DNA of 64,000 nt from assembly GCA_030762175.1 (NCBI GenBank), contig CM060834.1, positions 29,910,501 to 29,974,500 of the forward strand. The letters are read 5' to 3'. Positions within the stretch are counted from its first letter, which is position 1; each line of letters starts with the position of its first letter. This DNA is from Metallyticus violacea (taxonomy: Eukaryota > Arthropoda > Insecta > Mantodea > Metallyticidae). The notes beneath the pieces are model-generated. The model was not told where the DNA came from. It worked only from the letters and a program-made list of their open reading frames with translations, and did not search any database. Positions 23,506 to 36,521 of this stretch are shown here, one piece after another. A program made the translations under genes and the position numbers.

Positions 23506-24744
23506 CACAGTTTACGCAGATCTTGCGTGACAGACTTTTACAATTTAGGATGAATGTTAAAGAAATAATCTAGTAAAATTTCTAATATTATTACTTGCAC
23601 ATTAAAATTATACTTATTGCTTAGGCAATGACCAACTTGTTTCACTTATACTTGTCAAAAAGCGATGTCGAGTAAATAAGCACTTTATTTGATATTTAAA
23701 ATATTAGACAACCTTTTTACTGATCATTTAATATAGTTATAATTCCATTATCTTTATTGCACCATCTGTTTGTTTCAGTGAAGCTTGATGCAGTATGTAG
23801 TTCACTTATTTCTGGCAAGATGGCACTAGCTAAGCAGTGATCATGCTGCATTTGCTACACTGCGTTACCAGTTACTTCTATCCCACCGTAAACAAACAGG
23901 AATGTATCACTGCGCGGTGTATGGTTCCGATTAGATAAGTAGCACCGTTAGTTACAAACAGCTGATGCAATGTAATTGTTAGCTGTGGTTACTATTTACA
24001 AATTTCATTAATAATAATTTTGCAAGATAAAATTGTCGCTTCCTTTCAACGAGTTTCGTTGACGGTGTGTTAGGAAGACCAGCAACGCTTCCTCCATGAC
24101 GCCTCTTTGCATTGAAATTGATTGCACTGTATAGAAAGCAACATGTGCGTAAATTACTAACAATTAAAATGTACAATCACGTATTCATAACTACGGGCAT
24201 CTCTAAAGATTATTGGAGTATTCACTGATATGCTTTTCTCCGTGAAAACTAGCTTTAATTAAACTTTAAACTGTAATTTCCTTTAGGGATTACTGTGCGT
24301 AACATCAGGGATATAACTCGTCCAGAAGTCAATGAAAAAAGAGCTGCACCACATGAGTATATTTAATTAGGATAGAACTAACTGAAAGTGGTACGTACAC
24401 AACAATTTAAACGTGCCTGCATCCTTCTAGCAGGATATAAAGCACTGACTAAATTAATTTTTCTTAAATATTTATAATGAATGAACACAGAAAAGGGAAA
24501 TAAAGTTTGCGAGTCATATAACATTAGCAACAGAGACTATACAGCAGGAATTGCTATAGAAAAAAGTTCTCGATTTAAAGAATCGCTCTTTTAATTCAAG
24601 GTTATACATTTCTGTTTTAAGGAAATGTAAAACGGATTAAGCACAATACAAGTACATTAAATTTCTCTCATTTAAAAGAAGTCATTCGAAATAAAAACAA
24701 ATGCTAGAAAACATAATACTGCCTGCGTTTGAAAACCTAAATAA
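23506..24744. other. No recognisable gene
   Basis: AT-rich sequence. A good acceptor-like CCATCTGTTTGTTTCAG ends at about 23778, but no open exon with a donor follows. The patch 23820-24130 is less AT-rich without a recognisable product. Confidence 0.5.
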
Positions 24745-24745
24745 C

Positions 24746-24800
<55 letters not shown>

Positions 24801-24801
24801 T
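24745..24801. repeat. (AAT)n microsatellite
   Basis: About 19 units of AAT/TAA. Confidence 0.97.
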
Positions 24802-24895
24802 AAACGTGGCGTTATGTACGCACTTAAAACATATAAAATAATTTTAAAACATGTTAATTTTAGTTAAGCTATAAATGTTATTTGCCTTAACTCAC

Positions 24896-24934
24896 CTTTC
24901 AGATGTTTATCTTCCCAAATACCGACGTTTTCAC
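24896..24934 (-). CDS. Candidate 39-nt micro-exon
   Basis: On the minus strand the sequence reads a pyrimidine-rich acceptor TTTATTTTTCTTTCTAG, then 39 nt, then a near-consensus donor AAG|GTGAGTT. One frame is open throughout and reads ENVGIWEDKHLK with split codons at both ends (Gly is possible at each joint). Length is a multiple of three, so skipping would preserve frame, as in many cassette exons. It is the only splice-bounded open segment I found in the window. No neighbouring exon is visible, so the flanking introns would be long. I do not recognise the protein. A chance match of both splice sites around a 39-nt open frame in this AT-rich sequence is quite possible. Confidence 0.35.
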
Positions 24935-26875
24935 CTAGAAAGAAAAATAAAAGTTGTCAGGTGTTAACCAGAGAACGAAACGCATATGTGCTTCTAACTT
25001 CATTATTTTGCAACGCCAACAATATTTAAGCAAAATCAGTACTTCTAAAATATAAACACCTAGGATTTCACTGCACATATCTCCTGACAACGTTATACCA
25101 ACAACTCATATGTTCTCAATTTTTTTTTTTTTCAAAACTGTAGAATTTATTGTTATTTATGGCCAAGTTTCTAGATTACTTTCTAATACAGATAATTTAT
25201 GTGAGCCAAAGTAAAGTTTTTTTTCGGGATACCACTGTGGTACCACTGAAATATTAATCAAATACCCGTTATTTCATTTTACGTACATATTCTTCACAGA
25301 AGCATCAAAAATTATTTTTTATTTTATTTATTTATTTCTTTATTTATTTTGCTAGAATGTACAAAGAATAAACGACTGAATTTACGTGCGGCTACACCGA
25401 ACATAAATATAATTGGGACTGTGTACTTATGCACCTAACAGTGCAGCATATTTAAGGGTTAAATTCGGGGTTGGAGGGACAGTACAATACGCTGGAACGG
25501 GTATATTTGGGTGGGGGTTTAATTTGATGGTCTATAAATTTTGAATACTTAATAATTAATTAGATGATTAGATGATCTTCTTGGGTTGCCTCAGCTCTTG
25601 ATGTCTGGAGTTCGATGTTTCCTATTTCTCTGGTTCGAAAGCAAAGGGTAGGAATCTCAGGGGAAAATGGACTGTTTTTAATCACATAAAGTCATTAGCG
25701 ATGGAAGGGGATTCTTCACTAGAATAAAAATGAAATTTTGGGTTAAAGTTAAACTTTAAGTTATTGAACTATTAAAGGTTTTAGGACATGTAAAGAGTTC
25801 GTCGCGTAGTGTTAATTTTGGTTTTGTGTTTACTGTACAATTTACCCTCAGGTTATAATTCACTCGGAAATCTATAGACACAATTTACGCACTTTGTCTT
25901 TTACTTTGATTCTTCTGTTATAACTTCACGATAACACTAATAATTTTGCCGCAAAGCCTAAATTCAGTTGTTTCTTCTTCGTACATTCTCGCTAATTTTG
26001 CGGAGAATTAAAAAAAAAAAAAAAAAAAGATGGCACTACAGATTTCCTCACCATCCATATTGTCCTGAATTAGAAACCGCGTACTCGTCTATTTCCAAAG
26101 TTAAAATCCACGGAGGTTCAACTCAGTTGCGGAGATAAAACACAATTCGCTGACAGAGCTACGCTCAATCTCCAAAAACACATATCAAGACTGCTTTCAG
26201 AAGATTGAACGCTGTTTGAAGAAATGTACCAAATATCATTCAGTTACATAGAGAAAGTCCAAACTCAGTCAAATGCAAGTAAGCCTAAAATTTGGTTATT
26301 TTTAATAGACTTCGGAATGAGTTATTAATTAACAACTCACAAACTTTTAACGAGTCCACAGAAAATATTAAAAATCTAAACACTTCCGATATATTCTTCT
26401 ATTTGAGCTTAAGAGCGAAGTCGTTTCGAAACATTTGGAAGAATGCCATGGGGAAAACCATGGCAAGAAATTTGTTTTGTCGTTGAAGTGATTCTCCACA
26501 TTTAGGAATTCCATCAGGCCAACGTTGAATACCATTTAAAAGCTTTAATCCTAACAGAGTCCCGTCGGTGAACTCAAGAATTGGTAAATGTGATGAACCG
26601 TGATCAGCCAATCACGAGAAAGGTTTAAAAATTGGGTGTGTGGATATCTAACACTTTAAACGAAAACAATAGAAGTCATCGGGAGACCATCTGTACTTTG
26701 CTTGCTCGTCTTGGTTAGCTAATGAACACATCGATCATTTCCTATCCAGAATTGTTACTAGTAAGAGAAACGTTGTCTTTATATCAGTATTAAATAAGAA
26801 AATAAATGTTTAACACCTGACAAAAAAGATAATATAAAGCAAAGCAGTTTCGAGTAGTCCTGGCGAATGAGCAAA
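24935..26875. other. No recognisable gene
   Basis: AT-rich, with a 19-nt A tract at 26010-26028. Short ORFs at 26290-26610 overlap on both strands and show no known motif. Confidence 0.55.
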
Positions 26876-27006
26876 AGATGCGCAGTGGTCTCCGGTCGAG
26901 TACATTTTCTGTTTATGCATTTATAGGGGAATTAGGTTAGTATCTCTCTTATTTTCGCAACGGACACATTTTAGGGACGTTTATTGCACAACTGTATCGC
27001 TCTCGC
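26876..27006 (+). repeat. Dispersed repeat R1, copy 2 (right part)
   Basis: Collinear with 43488-43625: AAAGATGCGCAGT, CGGTCGAGTACATTTTCT, GGGGAATTAGGTTAGT, ATCTCTCTTA and GCACAACTGTATCGCTCTC. It lacks the left half seen in copies 1 and 3. Confidence 0.72.
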
Positions 27007-28222
27007 CAAGATAATTCAAAAGTACAGTATCTGGTGTGACAATGAAGATGTTTGCACTACTAGTTACTTTCATGAATGTTAACATTGTGGCTACAATTCA
27101 AGGAAAACGACTGCATTAAGGTGTAATGCATGTCTGTCTCCGCTAACATGACAAAAGTTTATCCAGAAGCTTGGTTGGGATGCTATTCCCCCGAAAACAC
27201 ATCGATTTCGTTTTTTTTCAATCTGTCCAGCAATTTTTCAGCATCTTCTTTGATAACTTGTCTTAACAACTTCTTTTATTCCAAACTAGCAAATTTCTTC
27301 CAAGGTGGAAGACATACGATCATAGATAATGAGAGAGAACATGTTTTTGTATTCTGTTGATTTCAAAGGAGCATCAAATGAAGCTTTTGCCGAAAAATAC
27401 TAGGAACCATATGCATTGATACTGCAGTAATGACAGGTGAAACTCTGCTATACGAATTTCCAGCACACATATTTGTTATACAGTTTATATATTTATCATC
27501 TATAACAATAATGCATCTCTGCATTTTAGTTGACACAGATGAGCGAACTGTTGATGGATGATGGAAATTAACGAACCAAAAAATTATTTAACCAGATAAC
27601 AAGATTAGCTTAAGGAAATCCGTAGTAAACTAATTTTACCTTATCAGTACAGATTTGCCGAACCAGTAGAGCATGGTTTCTGCATGCATGTAACGTTATA
27701 CTGCTATAATAAACAAAAGCCTCTGCTAATAGTAGCCCCATCTATTAGCAAAAGCGTAAATTGCGCTAATGACCAATTTAAAATCCATGCATGCAGTTAC
27801 CATCGTATAAAACGATAGGGAAATACACGGTGCAATGTCTATGCATGTTAATGAAATTACCGGCTTGGTCATACAGTGGCATAGTGTATAGCTGAATCAC
27901 TGTTGTACAACAACAGGTTAACATGGCTGGGCTGAAATGTTCACAAATTAAAACAAAATTAACATCACGGCCTCCCCCCCTCCTCAGCTTGTGAACACGG
28001 AGCATGTTCGATAGTGGTAAATAATATATTGATTAGAGAGCTCTGTGTAAACCTTTACACGTAATCAGTGGGAAGTTTACTATTCACTGCATCCCCCCCT
28101 CTCTTTAAATGTTGACATCTGGTCTCCGAGGAGATGCGATACTGCCCCCTTTTCAGTACGCATCCGCTAATTGCAAATAGATCGTCCGATAAATATCCTG
28201 ACTCAGTTATTTTACCCCACTC
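27007..28222. other. No recognisable gene
   Basis: Small ORFs only. There are two short C-rich runs, at 27974-27983 and about 28092-28100. Confidence 0.55.
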
Positions 28223-28223
28223 A

Positions 28224-28254
<31 letters not shown>

Positions 28255-28263
28255 CACACACAA
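28223..28263. repeat. Poly-A followed by (CA)n
   Basis: An 18-nt A tract followed by about 11 CA repeats. No retroposon body was recognised upstream. Confidence 0.95.
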
Positions 28264-30329
28264 AATGTAAACATCCACACACTTTTTCCGGCGCTCAACC
28301 AAGTTTCGTATTCTAGCTGCATAACATTTTGCATGCTTCTTCAACCAATTGAGAATGGAATTTCGCATGCCATCTCCATTGTAAAAACTGGCAATAACAA
28401 TCTGGAACTGTGAGAAAAGGTCCATTCAGCCCATTTTATTGTTGAATACCTCAACATTCTAATAATAAAACACCTGAACTGTGTAAAACCTTTAAATAAA
28501 AATTATGAGACTAAAACGCACTAATTGCGCAGTCTCTTGTTAAAATTTTCACAGTTTTTGCATTTTAATTGCAGTATTTTTGTAGAAGTAATCAGAACTT
28601 TATATTAAAATTAAAAATAATGGCTACACAAGGGAAAATATTATTGCGAAAAATCAAGGAGCCCACCAAGAACGTCTTTACTGATGTTTAATTTATATAT
28701 TGATGACTGTGTCGTTCTTGTGCTTATCCAGTTTTGTGCAATTCTTCCGTCTTCTTACCCTTCCCTCTCTTTTCCTTGTATTTTTACTTATATAGTCTGA
28801 TTCTGCGTTTGTTTGCCTATTGGTTGCAACGCATCGTATAGTAGCAAATTTCATGGCTACGTGATATAGTCAGTTGACCATATACTCGTTCTCTTCTCTT
28901 CAGTAAAAATGCAGCAGTTTGGTGTTTTTTCATCTTTATATTTGAGGGGACACCAAATGGGGGTAATGAATTTTTGTCAAAACAATAACTTTTTTGTTTT
29001 TGCTCTTAAACTATTTGGAACCCCAGAGAAACTTCTTAGAAGTTTCATACGCCTATACCCTTTGAAACATTTGTTTCAGCAGTCATTTTTATACACGTTT
29101 TCTCTTTAAATCCCCCATCATTTGGACTTTATCTTTTAAGTATCCAAAACGTCAAACACATTATTCTCAATTTTAACTTTTAGTAATATTTGCCTGCACC
29201 CAAAATCATCTGCACCATTTTTAAGTACATAGTGTAGACCTGCTTCATAAAACAAAAATATTTTAGAACAGTTAAGTTACTAATTTTTCCATGATGTTTG
29301 AATACATATTTTTACTTCTGCAAAAAACTGCTGAAAGTCATAATTTAAACTGCATACCAACTTTTATATAACACAATATTTTGAACACATTTACAAAGTT
29401 TAGACCAAAAATTTAAACGTTTATGGGAGGAGATAGGGTTTTAGTAATAACTTTGAAATGTCAAAATATTTTAATACATTGTTAAAACAATGGTAAAAAT
29501 GACCAATTAAGCCCAAAGTTTGTAAAAGTAATGCTAGAAATCGGAACAATAAAGTGTGCAAAATCTAAAATCTCTTCCAATTTCTCAAATTTTACTTCGG
29601 TATCCCCTTAAAATTATTGATGGGGTTTCCTCACTGCGCCCAGTGTCCCAAGGCTCTTCCCGGGCTGTAGTGCCAAATGAGAAGAAGATAAGATAAAAAA
29701 TGAACTTGTCAGAGACTTAAAGAGACAAATAATATAGCAAAGCAGACATTGTTACATAAAGCTAAAGGAACGCCCAAGAAAACGATGGGCAACGCAAAAT
29801 ATTTAACAATTCTGATGTCAGAATAAACCCAAACGCCTAATCTCTAAGGACATTTGTATAATGCTATTAGTCAAAAAATGTTCACTGCTTCATGGTTCTT
29901 TGTTTTACAACGAATTAATGCATTTAATAAGCTTAGTAGCCTTTTACGACTCTGTGTAGGTATTTTCTGTTGAGCTTCGAGCGGAAGATACAGTGAGTCA
30001 CTCACAGGCTATTGTTATGTTTGTAAGTGTCGGTTCATTATGTTAAAATGTTTGAAAAAAGTAATTCAAAGGTTAGAGTTTATTTGACTTGCGAATAAGT
30101 GGTTTGGATAGATGGAGTGGTAGTTTTACGTAAAGAAAATGACATTCTTGCAACACGTTGCTACCCCTATCCTACATCATAGTTGTGTAAAATTAAGTGT
30201 TGTGATGTAATAATTTATGCAATTTTGTACTTCAAGGATCTTTCGATTTCTAATTCGTTCATTGCGTATACAGTAAGGTTATCCGATTTACGGGCAGAGA
30301 GAGCGCGGATGCATGCTGGGAAAAGTCAA
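28264..30329. other. No recognisable gene
   Basis: AT-rich and featureless at the protein level on both strands. A short GC-rich segment at 29630-29680 is not one of the SINE families seen here. Confidence 0.55.
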
Positions 30330-30440
30330 TCGTCAATGCCTATAACGCATGTGCAAATAGAGAAACTGTTCGCCAACTTGTTAAAAAGTTACAAGAGACA
30401 GGATCTCTTAATACAACTGAGTATTCCGAACCGCGGTGTT
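30330..30440 (+). pseudogene. Mariner-like transposase N-terminal fragment
   Basis: The plus strand reads NAYNACANRETVRQLVKKLQ, then ETGSLNTTEYSEPR. This is the helix-turn-helix end and linker typical of mariner-like transposases with a DUF4817-type N terminus (in relatives, TIRRLVKKFQETGSVLDKKRSGRPR). Only about 35 residues are recognisable and nothing of the catalytic domain follows. Confidence 0.65.
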
Positions 30441-30719
30441 CTTATGGAAACTCATATACATCTGCCAGCAATCTATTGCCACTGAGGGGCATCATTTACG
30501 ATATCTCTTTAAAGTAGGTTAGTGTTTATAATTATCATTTTGAAATACAATAGCTATCGTTAAGTGCTTTCAGTAAAAAATTAAAAATACTAACTTAACG
30601 CACGCGACCCTATCTTTTCCCGGTTGCGGCGGCTGCAGCTCCTAAGTAAGCAGCCGTGCTCAAGCGGCCCGTAACTCAAATAGCCTCACTGTATAATAAT
30701 GCTCTAACCATATGCTCAT

Positions 30720-31012
30720 CTCTTACTTCGTCGGTCCTGGTGGTGTAGTGGTTACCATACTTGCCTCCTACACCCAAGATCGCGGGTTCGGGCGTAAAAA
30801 TCCTAAGTATGGCTTCCTTCGGAAGGGAAGTAAAGCCGTGGGTCCCGTGTCGTACATTTACGGCACGAAAAAGAACCTCAAGCCTGAAAAAAGGGGCGTC
30901 TGAGCAAAATTTGTCGGCCGTTTCACGCCCTGAGTTGAATGGGACGCTGATGACCTGAGATGTTAAAGAGCGTCCATAAATAAATAAATCAAAAAAAAAA
31001 AGCTCTTACTTC
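30720..31012 (+). mobile_element. Full-length tRNA-derived SINE, family 1
   Basis: Body 30730-31002. The tRNA-like head has A box TGGTGTAGTGGTTA (about 30741-30754) and B box GGGTTCGGGC (30784-30793), the internal Pol III promoter. The tRNA-unrelated part includes CTTCGGAAGGGAAGTAAAGC, GAGCAAAATTTGTCGGCCG and GGGACGCTGATGACC, and ends in TAAATAAATAAATC and an A tail. CTCTTACTTC occurs on both sides (30720-30729 and 31003-31012), a 10-bp target-site duplication. This is the reference copy for the family in this window. Confidence 0.95.
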
Positions 31013-32737
31013 TATACGTTAAAACAGGTTGTTTGCGACTGAATCCACGTGTGTTTGTTCTGAAGACCTTCTGCTAAGTTGAACCTCGTTTGAGGTATCT
31101 GCGTTTTGTGAACCTTGTTCTTAAGTACTAATAACAAAGAAGGTAGCAAGAGCTGATGAGGTTCATTATTGAACAAGGAAGCTTTGTGCAACTGTTTGAC
31201 TGCTTTGAACTTGCGGCCCAAGAGTTCCACCAGTCCGGGCCTTTGGGGCAGGTTACCCCGCCACTGCCTCCAAGAGCGTAACTTGGTTGTCTCAAGAGAA
31301 TGTGTAACCAAAGTGTTGCCATGTCTTCCAACTAGCAGCACAACTTTAAATTGCCTGACTCACGTTCTAACGCGCACTTTCATTTAGTTTAACTTTCGGT
31401 TCCAATTTGCATTTCAATCAGTGGACGGAATCCGGCGGTAACATCCAATCACACGGAAAGAGAAAGGACGAAAGCTTTTTTTTTTTTTTTTTTTTTTTTT
31501 ATTGTTTTCCAACCAATTTAACTGCAAACCGTACGTTGCATACTTGAGCAAAGCCTGACTTGGAATACTCAAGTGCCCATCTTCAAACATAAAAGCGGGG
31601 TTATTAGTACCTCCCCAGATTTTGTGTTGCAATAGTCAGTACACACGTCTTCAATAAAAGCCCCACGTCCCTGGATTGTAAAAATAACGCAATATAACCC
31701 TTTGATCCGGAGGGGATAAAGTTGTGAAGAGCCCCTAGGGAGTCCACACACGTCGCCGCAATGGAGAGGGTAGAGATCAGTGGCGGCCCCTTACGCGTCC
31801 ACTCTATTATTTGTTTGTTTATTTTCTTCTGCTCCTTTTAATATTTACTTACACATCGTATAAAAGAGCTCAAAACTTTATATTTTTGCTTATGATACCC
31901 AAAGAAAACATTTATGCATTTTGCATCATGTCTTAAGAGAGTGATCCAGTTCCTAAAGTAAAACTTACTCTTACCGTAGAAAATCCCAAGGAAACGTGTC
32001 CCAACAGTGCGGGAGAACAGTTGTGGCAATTCAAAAACACATTTAACTGTAATTAGCTGGACAATAATATTATCTACATAGCAAATGTGTAGCAAGTTTA
32101 AATTCTGAAAGATAAAGAACTGTGGAAAACAGCAAATTAATTTAAATACAATACAGAAAAAATACAACAATAATGCACTAAATATTATTATAGTATTTAA
32201 AAGTAAACTTTAAATCGTTAAATCTTGCAACATGGAGCCCGTTTAATAGGTAACAATGAATTAATTTTGACCCAGTGAATTATAAATACAAAATTACAAT
32301 AAAACAAAAACTTCCATTTTACAAGAAATAAAATTTTAAACCATTCCCAAAAGTATCATGTATTAACACTTTGATCTAGCAGTGTTCTTTCCTTAATAAA
32401 AATAATACAAAATGTATCGTAAGCCAGATTTATTTAAGTAAACACTTAAGAAATATTTTTTCCTGATACATAATACCTGGGTCACTGAGTGGATATACCG
32501 AAGGCTCCAGCCTAAAAAAAAAATTAAATTACAAAAGCCAAAAATGTACACCCTACCCCTAAACCGGTAGTTCCTTGTTGCAGAAGTCAAGCAGTACCTA
32601 GGGAGTTCATTAAGCTGCACAGTCGAGCAAAAAGTTGTACAACAATGGCACAATTTATTAAATAACATTATTGATGTAATCTTTGGAATATTAAAATTGT
32701 TCACTGTTTGTAAATATTGGTTTAACTGCATTGTTTT
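31013..32737. other. No recognisable gene; poly-T tract
   Basis: Overlapping ORFs at 31012-31390 (109 codons on the minus strand, 72 on the plus) lie in less AT-rich sequence but show no motif I recognise. A T tract occupies 31476-31500. Minus-strand ORFs at 31838-32170 and 32393-32731 are hydrophobic and low in complexity, probably chance. Confidence 0.5.
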
Positions 32738-32826
32738 ATTAACTGTGTTTAACCTCCATTTTTACTGCTGAGGCATTGAACCCGGCCTCCTGCTCACAAA
32801 TTCGTGCCATAACGACTTAGACTACC
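32738..32826 (-). mobile_element. SINE family 2, internally deleted copy
   Basis: The tail (complement of TGTTTAACCTCCATTTTTACTG CTGAGGCA) joins directly to the tRNA-like head (CTCCTGCTCACAAATTCGTG, CATAACGACTTAGACTACCG), with the roughly 180-bp middle missing. Confidence 0.78.
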
Positions 32827-33224
32827 GTGGAAGTAGCTTCATTAATGTCCAGTATAAGCGTTCACTAGCAAATTTTATCATTACAATTACCTTGTGTCAA
32901 CCCTGAGTGCCACACTGTATTCAGTAGACCATTTGGGGTAATCTTCCAGAGTTTTCTAATAATAAACTGCCGTGCCGTGCACTGCACTCCTCGAAAAGCC
33001 CCAAAACTAGCTGTTAATATTCCTGGAGGTTTCCAGGAACTTATGCCGAGATATATACACGCTGAGTTGCACACATGACTCAGGTTGTCCGACAGTTGAA
33101 CTATTCGTCTACAGCTCAGGGCTTCTACACGAAATACTCCTAAAGTTATTTGCAATGGGCTTGGGCATGAAGTGGCTACATCTATTTTGTTTCCTCTTTT
33201 TATCTAAATATCAATAAATGGAAA
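32827..33224. other. No recognisable gene
   Basis: A 96-codon minus-strand ORF (32865-33155) is the longest here. It contains CIYLGISSWKPPGILTASFG, has balanced composition, but matches nothing I know. Confidence 0.45.
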
Positions 33225-33990
33225 AAATATTAATTTCTTATTTATATTTATGGTAATTAGAGTTTGAAACTTAATATACACATTGACAAATCTTCCTAAT
33301 GTTGCAATTTAATATAAATGTTGGAAAAATATCATAATTTTAAACAAAGTAAATTTTTTATGATTAACATATTGAAAAAGGTTTCTTTCATTAAAAATCA
33401 GTAAAATCCCCATATTAGTTGAAGTAAATATATCACAAAAAATTCATAAAGTACAAGGATATCCTTTGAATACAAGTGTAAAAAACACATGAAATCCTTT
33501 TAAAAATTAAGATTTCTTTAAAAAAAAAACGAGTAAAAAGTAAGGCGAAAAATGCAGATCAGTAATTATAAACATTCATTTGCATATAAAAAGTATTTCA
33601 TGTTAAAAATTCTTTTTGGCTAAATATAAAGAAATCGAAAATAAATTAATTTATGGCAATTACAGTTTGAAAATTAATGCTGAAGAAGTGTCTTAATTTT
33701 AAAAACGTCTACTTTCATTATGATTTAACATTAAATTTTTTTTCTTTCATAAAAAATCGTAAAAATCCTCAAATAAATTGGACTAACTATTGCATTATTA
33801 ATACCTTTATAAAATACATAGATATCCTTGGAATACAACAAAGAGTGTAAAAATATCATGATCTCCTTTAAAAAAGAAACTTTTCTTAAAAAAAGAACAA
33901 TTTGACCCAAAAGTAAAGTGAAAAACGCAATCTCTAATTATAAACATTCATTACCTAAAAACTTATTACATATTAAAAATTGTAAAGTAG
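33225..33990. repeat. Two diverged tandem units, about 370-400 bp
   Basis: Shared anchors, unit 1 then unit 2: TTTATGGTAATTAGAGTTTG (33247) and TTTATGGCAATTACAGTTTG (33650); GGATATCCTTTGAATACAA (33457) and AGATATCCTTGGAATACAA (about 33830); ATTATAAACATTCATT (33565 and 33936). Offsets are 403, 373 and 371, so the units differ by indels. No coding capacity. Confidence 0.72.
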
Positions 33991-34904
33991 TAAATAAATT
34001 AAGCAGAAAATAATATTACTAAATTAATTGCTTTTGTGATTATCGTCTCAATAAGAATGTTTCCTATCTGAATTAAATAATTACATATATCCTAAGGAAC
34101 TAATCAAACAGTTAATACAGTTCAGTTCAAGATGACTGAAGTTACGAGTTATTTAGCTCTAATTAAAAACTGAAAAAACAGTTTTTCTTTTGAGTTATGA
34201 AACAGTAATTCTGTAGAATGTTACGGCGTTCGAAGAATTCGGATTTATTCCCGACATTTATAAAGATCCTCTTTTGTTTTTTTGAGATGTCCTCACAATT
34301 AAATATCTAAAGTGCAGGCGAATAAAGCAAACCTGCTCTTCTTATGAACAACCTCTTCCGAAAACATCAACTCAGCTGCCATCATACGTTTCCTCTACCA
34401 GCTCGGGTATTGCAATGAGACCATATATTTTGTCCATTTAAAAGATATGACCACAGATAGAGTCTTACCAATTGCTCATCAGTATTCCTGCTTATATATC
34501 CGTGATGGTGATTACTGGAGACATGAAAGTGAGGATTTTTACTTACCCAGACATGGATTAATTTTGTCATTCCTGATGAAGGAGATTCCAGTACTTGAAA
34601 AATGGAAGACTATGCCAAAAACCCCACTCTAGGATCATGATCACCTGAGCCTTTGAACCATGAAATGGGTACATGACGTGTGAAGAACCTGTCTGATTTG
34701 CAATCAGTACACACGCGGCTACTCATTTGCATGTTCCAGCATGTTCAAAGTCAGGAGCTCAAGTTCTTGTAGCAGCATTTTATCTGAAGTTTGATGGCAG
34801 ATTCCTCATTTCTAACAATTGTTGTTGAAGCCTCATAAACACGGTAAGACTGGTATTTCAGTGGATATGCTAAGCGATAATGTCTTGCACTTCGTGTGTT
34901 ATGC
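33991..34904. other. No recognisable gene
   Basis: A donor-like CTGGGTAAGT on the minus strand near 34545 was examined. The sequence before it has stops in all frames, so no exon is supported. Confidence 0.5.
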
Positions 34905-35097
34905 ATTCATTTATTTAAGGACACTCTTTAACAACTTAGTTATCAGGGTCCCATTGTATTTAGGGCTTGAAACGGCAGATAAATTTTACTCAAAAGTCTC
35001 TTCTTTCAGACTCGAGGTTCTTTTACATGCCGTAAATGTACAACACGGGACCAACGACTTTATTTCCCTTCCGAATTTTACGCCTTAAAAATTCATT
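34905..35097 (-). mobile_element. SINE family 1, 5'-truncated copy
   Basis: Minus-strand body 34912-35090, carrying the family tail and the CTTCCGAA / TACGCC region but no tRNA-like head. ATTCATT flanks both sides (34905-34911 and 35091-35097). Truncation with a target duplication fits incomplete reverse transcription. Confidence 0.85.
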
Positions 35098-36323
35098 GAT
35101 GCTGGCCAGGTTTGAACCGCATAGTAAGTTCTCTGTATGTATAGCTTTCATTATGTGACTTTCATAACATGAACTATGCAATCTCATGTTTTACATTAAA
35201 TCTGCAGAAAACGTGAAAAACCGGGTAGTCCAGTTTTGGTCAAAAATAAAGTTATTGGTATCCCAGCTTCGTGAGGAGTTTCACATTGTGAAAAATCCAG
35301 TGAGTCTAATTCCAGTTAGTTGCGGAGATACTGAACTGTGAAACAACGACTACAACGCAGTTTGCTGTAACATTGTAGGTAACTCGACTATGCGTATTTT
35401 TCACCAACAGAATGCGGACGAGAAAAATCATGCAATGAATTGTTACTTAAACATTGTCTCCTTGTTCTTCATTAATGCTGGTGATTGATGATGGTCCTGT
35501 TCCTTTAAGTGCCGAAAAAAAGAAATACATCTTGGATCTGTTACAGCTTTTTTCATGACTACTATAAAAATTTAAGAGTAGACAACATTCCCAATACTGA
35601 CTTGGAGTAACTAAATGAAGATGCATGCAATGCAAACTGTAAACATATAATGAAATGAATATACTAATATCTTGTGTTTGGAATTTTGCAATAATGATTA
35701 AAATAATTCAATGTTAAATATTTGAGTTAAAAAGAGGTGAATCTTATTAAACATGTGAAATTACATGTTGTATTATTTTACGTGCAAATTTTCAGTTTTT
35801 TCCGATAAGATTTAAAATTTGTTCATAGATGTTAACGAAATGTATGCAATTAATAATGTTTTAATACTCCCCCGCTTACAAATTTAATACTTTTCTAACC
35901 AGAAATAAAATAAATGATTAATTTTTGACTCAAGTGTGCTGTTTAATATCAACATAAATAGGTTAAGTACCAAAATAGCTGTACAACAGAAAAGAAGAAA
36001 AAAAAAACGATTTAGGCCAAAAACTACAGAACGTAATGAATTGTAAACTGTTCTATTTCAAAAATCTTGTTTTAAGTGCTGTATCCGGTGAAAACTGTTT
36101 TTTGGAACATTAATTAATGATTTTGGGGGAATTTAAAACTTTATTTTCTCTCTCCTGTAAAATTTGCTTTTGTAGACACCCAGCTTTTCACGCTTTCTGT
36201 ATAAATAAAACAAATTTATTTTACCGTAGTTATTCTGCTATGTTACTTAGACCAGTATACACACAACGTGTCCAGTTGCCGAACAGACATAAGTTCCTAT
36301 ATGAACATTGTTCATGTCGAATG
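35098..36323. other. No recognisable gene
   Basis: AT-rich sequence with small ORFs. Nothing recognised on either strand. Confidence 0.55.
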
Positions 36324-36521
36324 CCTCTATATAAGTATGACTTCCTTCAGAAGGGAAGTAAAGCCGTGGGTCCCGTGTCGCAGGTTTGCGGAACGTAAAA
36401 GAACCTCAATTCTGAAAGAAGAGGCCTCTGAGCAAAATTTGTCGGCCGTTACACGCCCCGAATTGAATGGGACGCTGATGATCTGAGATGTTAAAGAGCG
36501 TCCATAAATAAACACCTCTAT
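36324..36521 (+). mobile_element. SINE family 1, 5'-truncated copy with target duplication
   Basis: Body 36331-36514, starting at the equivalent of about base 80 of the full-length copy (AAGTATGACTTCCTTCAGAA) and running to the TAAATAAAC tail. CCTCTAT flanks both sides (36324-36330 and 36515-36521). The tRNA-like promoter is missing, so this copy could not be transcribed from an internal promoter. Confidence 0.9.

Noticed and set aside
31012..31390. Overlapping ORFs of 109 (minus) and 72 (plus) codons
   Set aside because: No domain, no splice context and no decisive codon bias; left unannotated.
34545..34680. Candidate minus-strand exon with donor CTG|GGTAAGT
   Set aside because: Stops occur in every frame between plausible acceptors and the donor.
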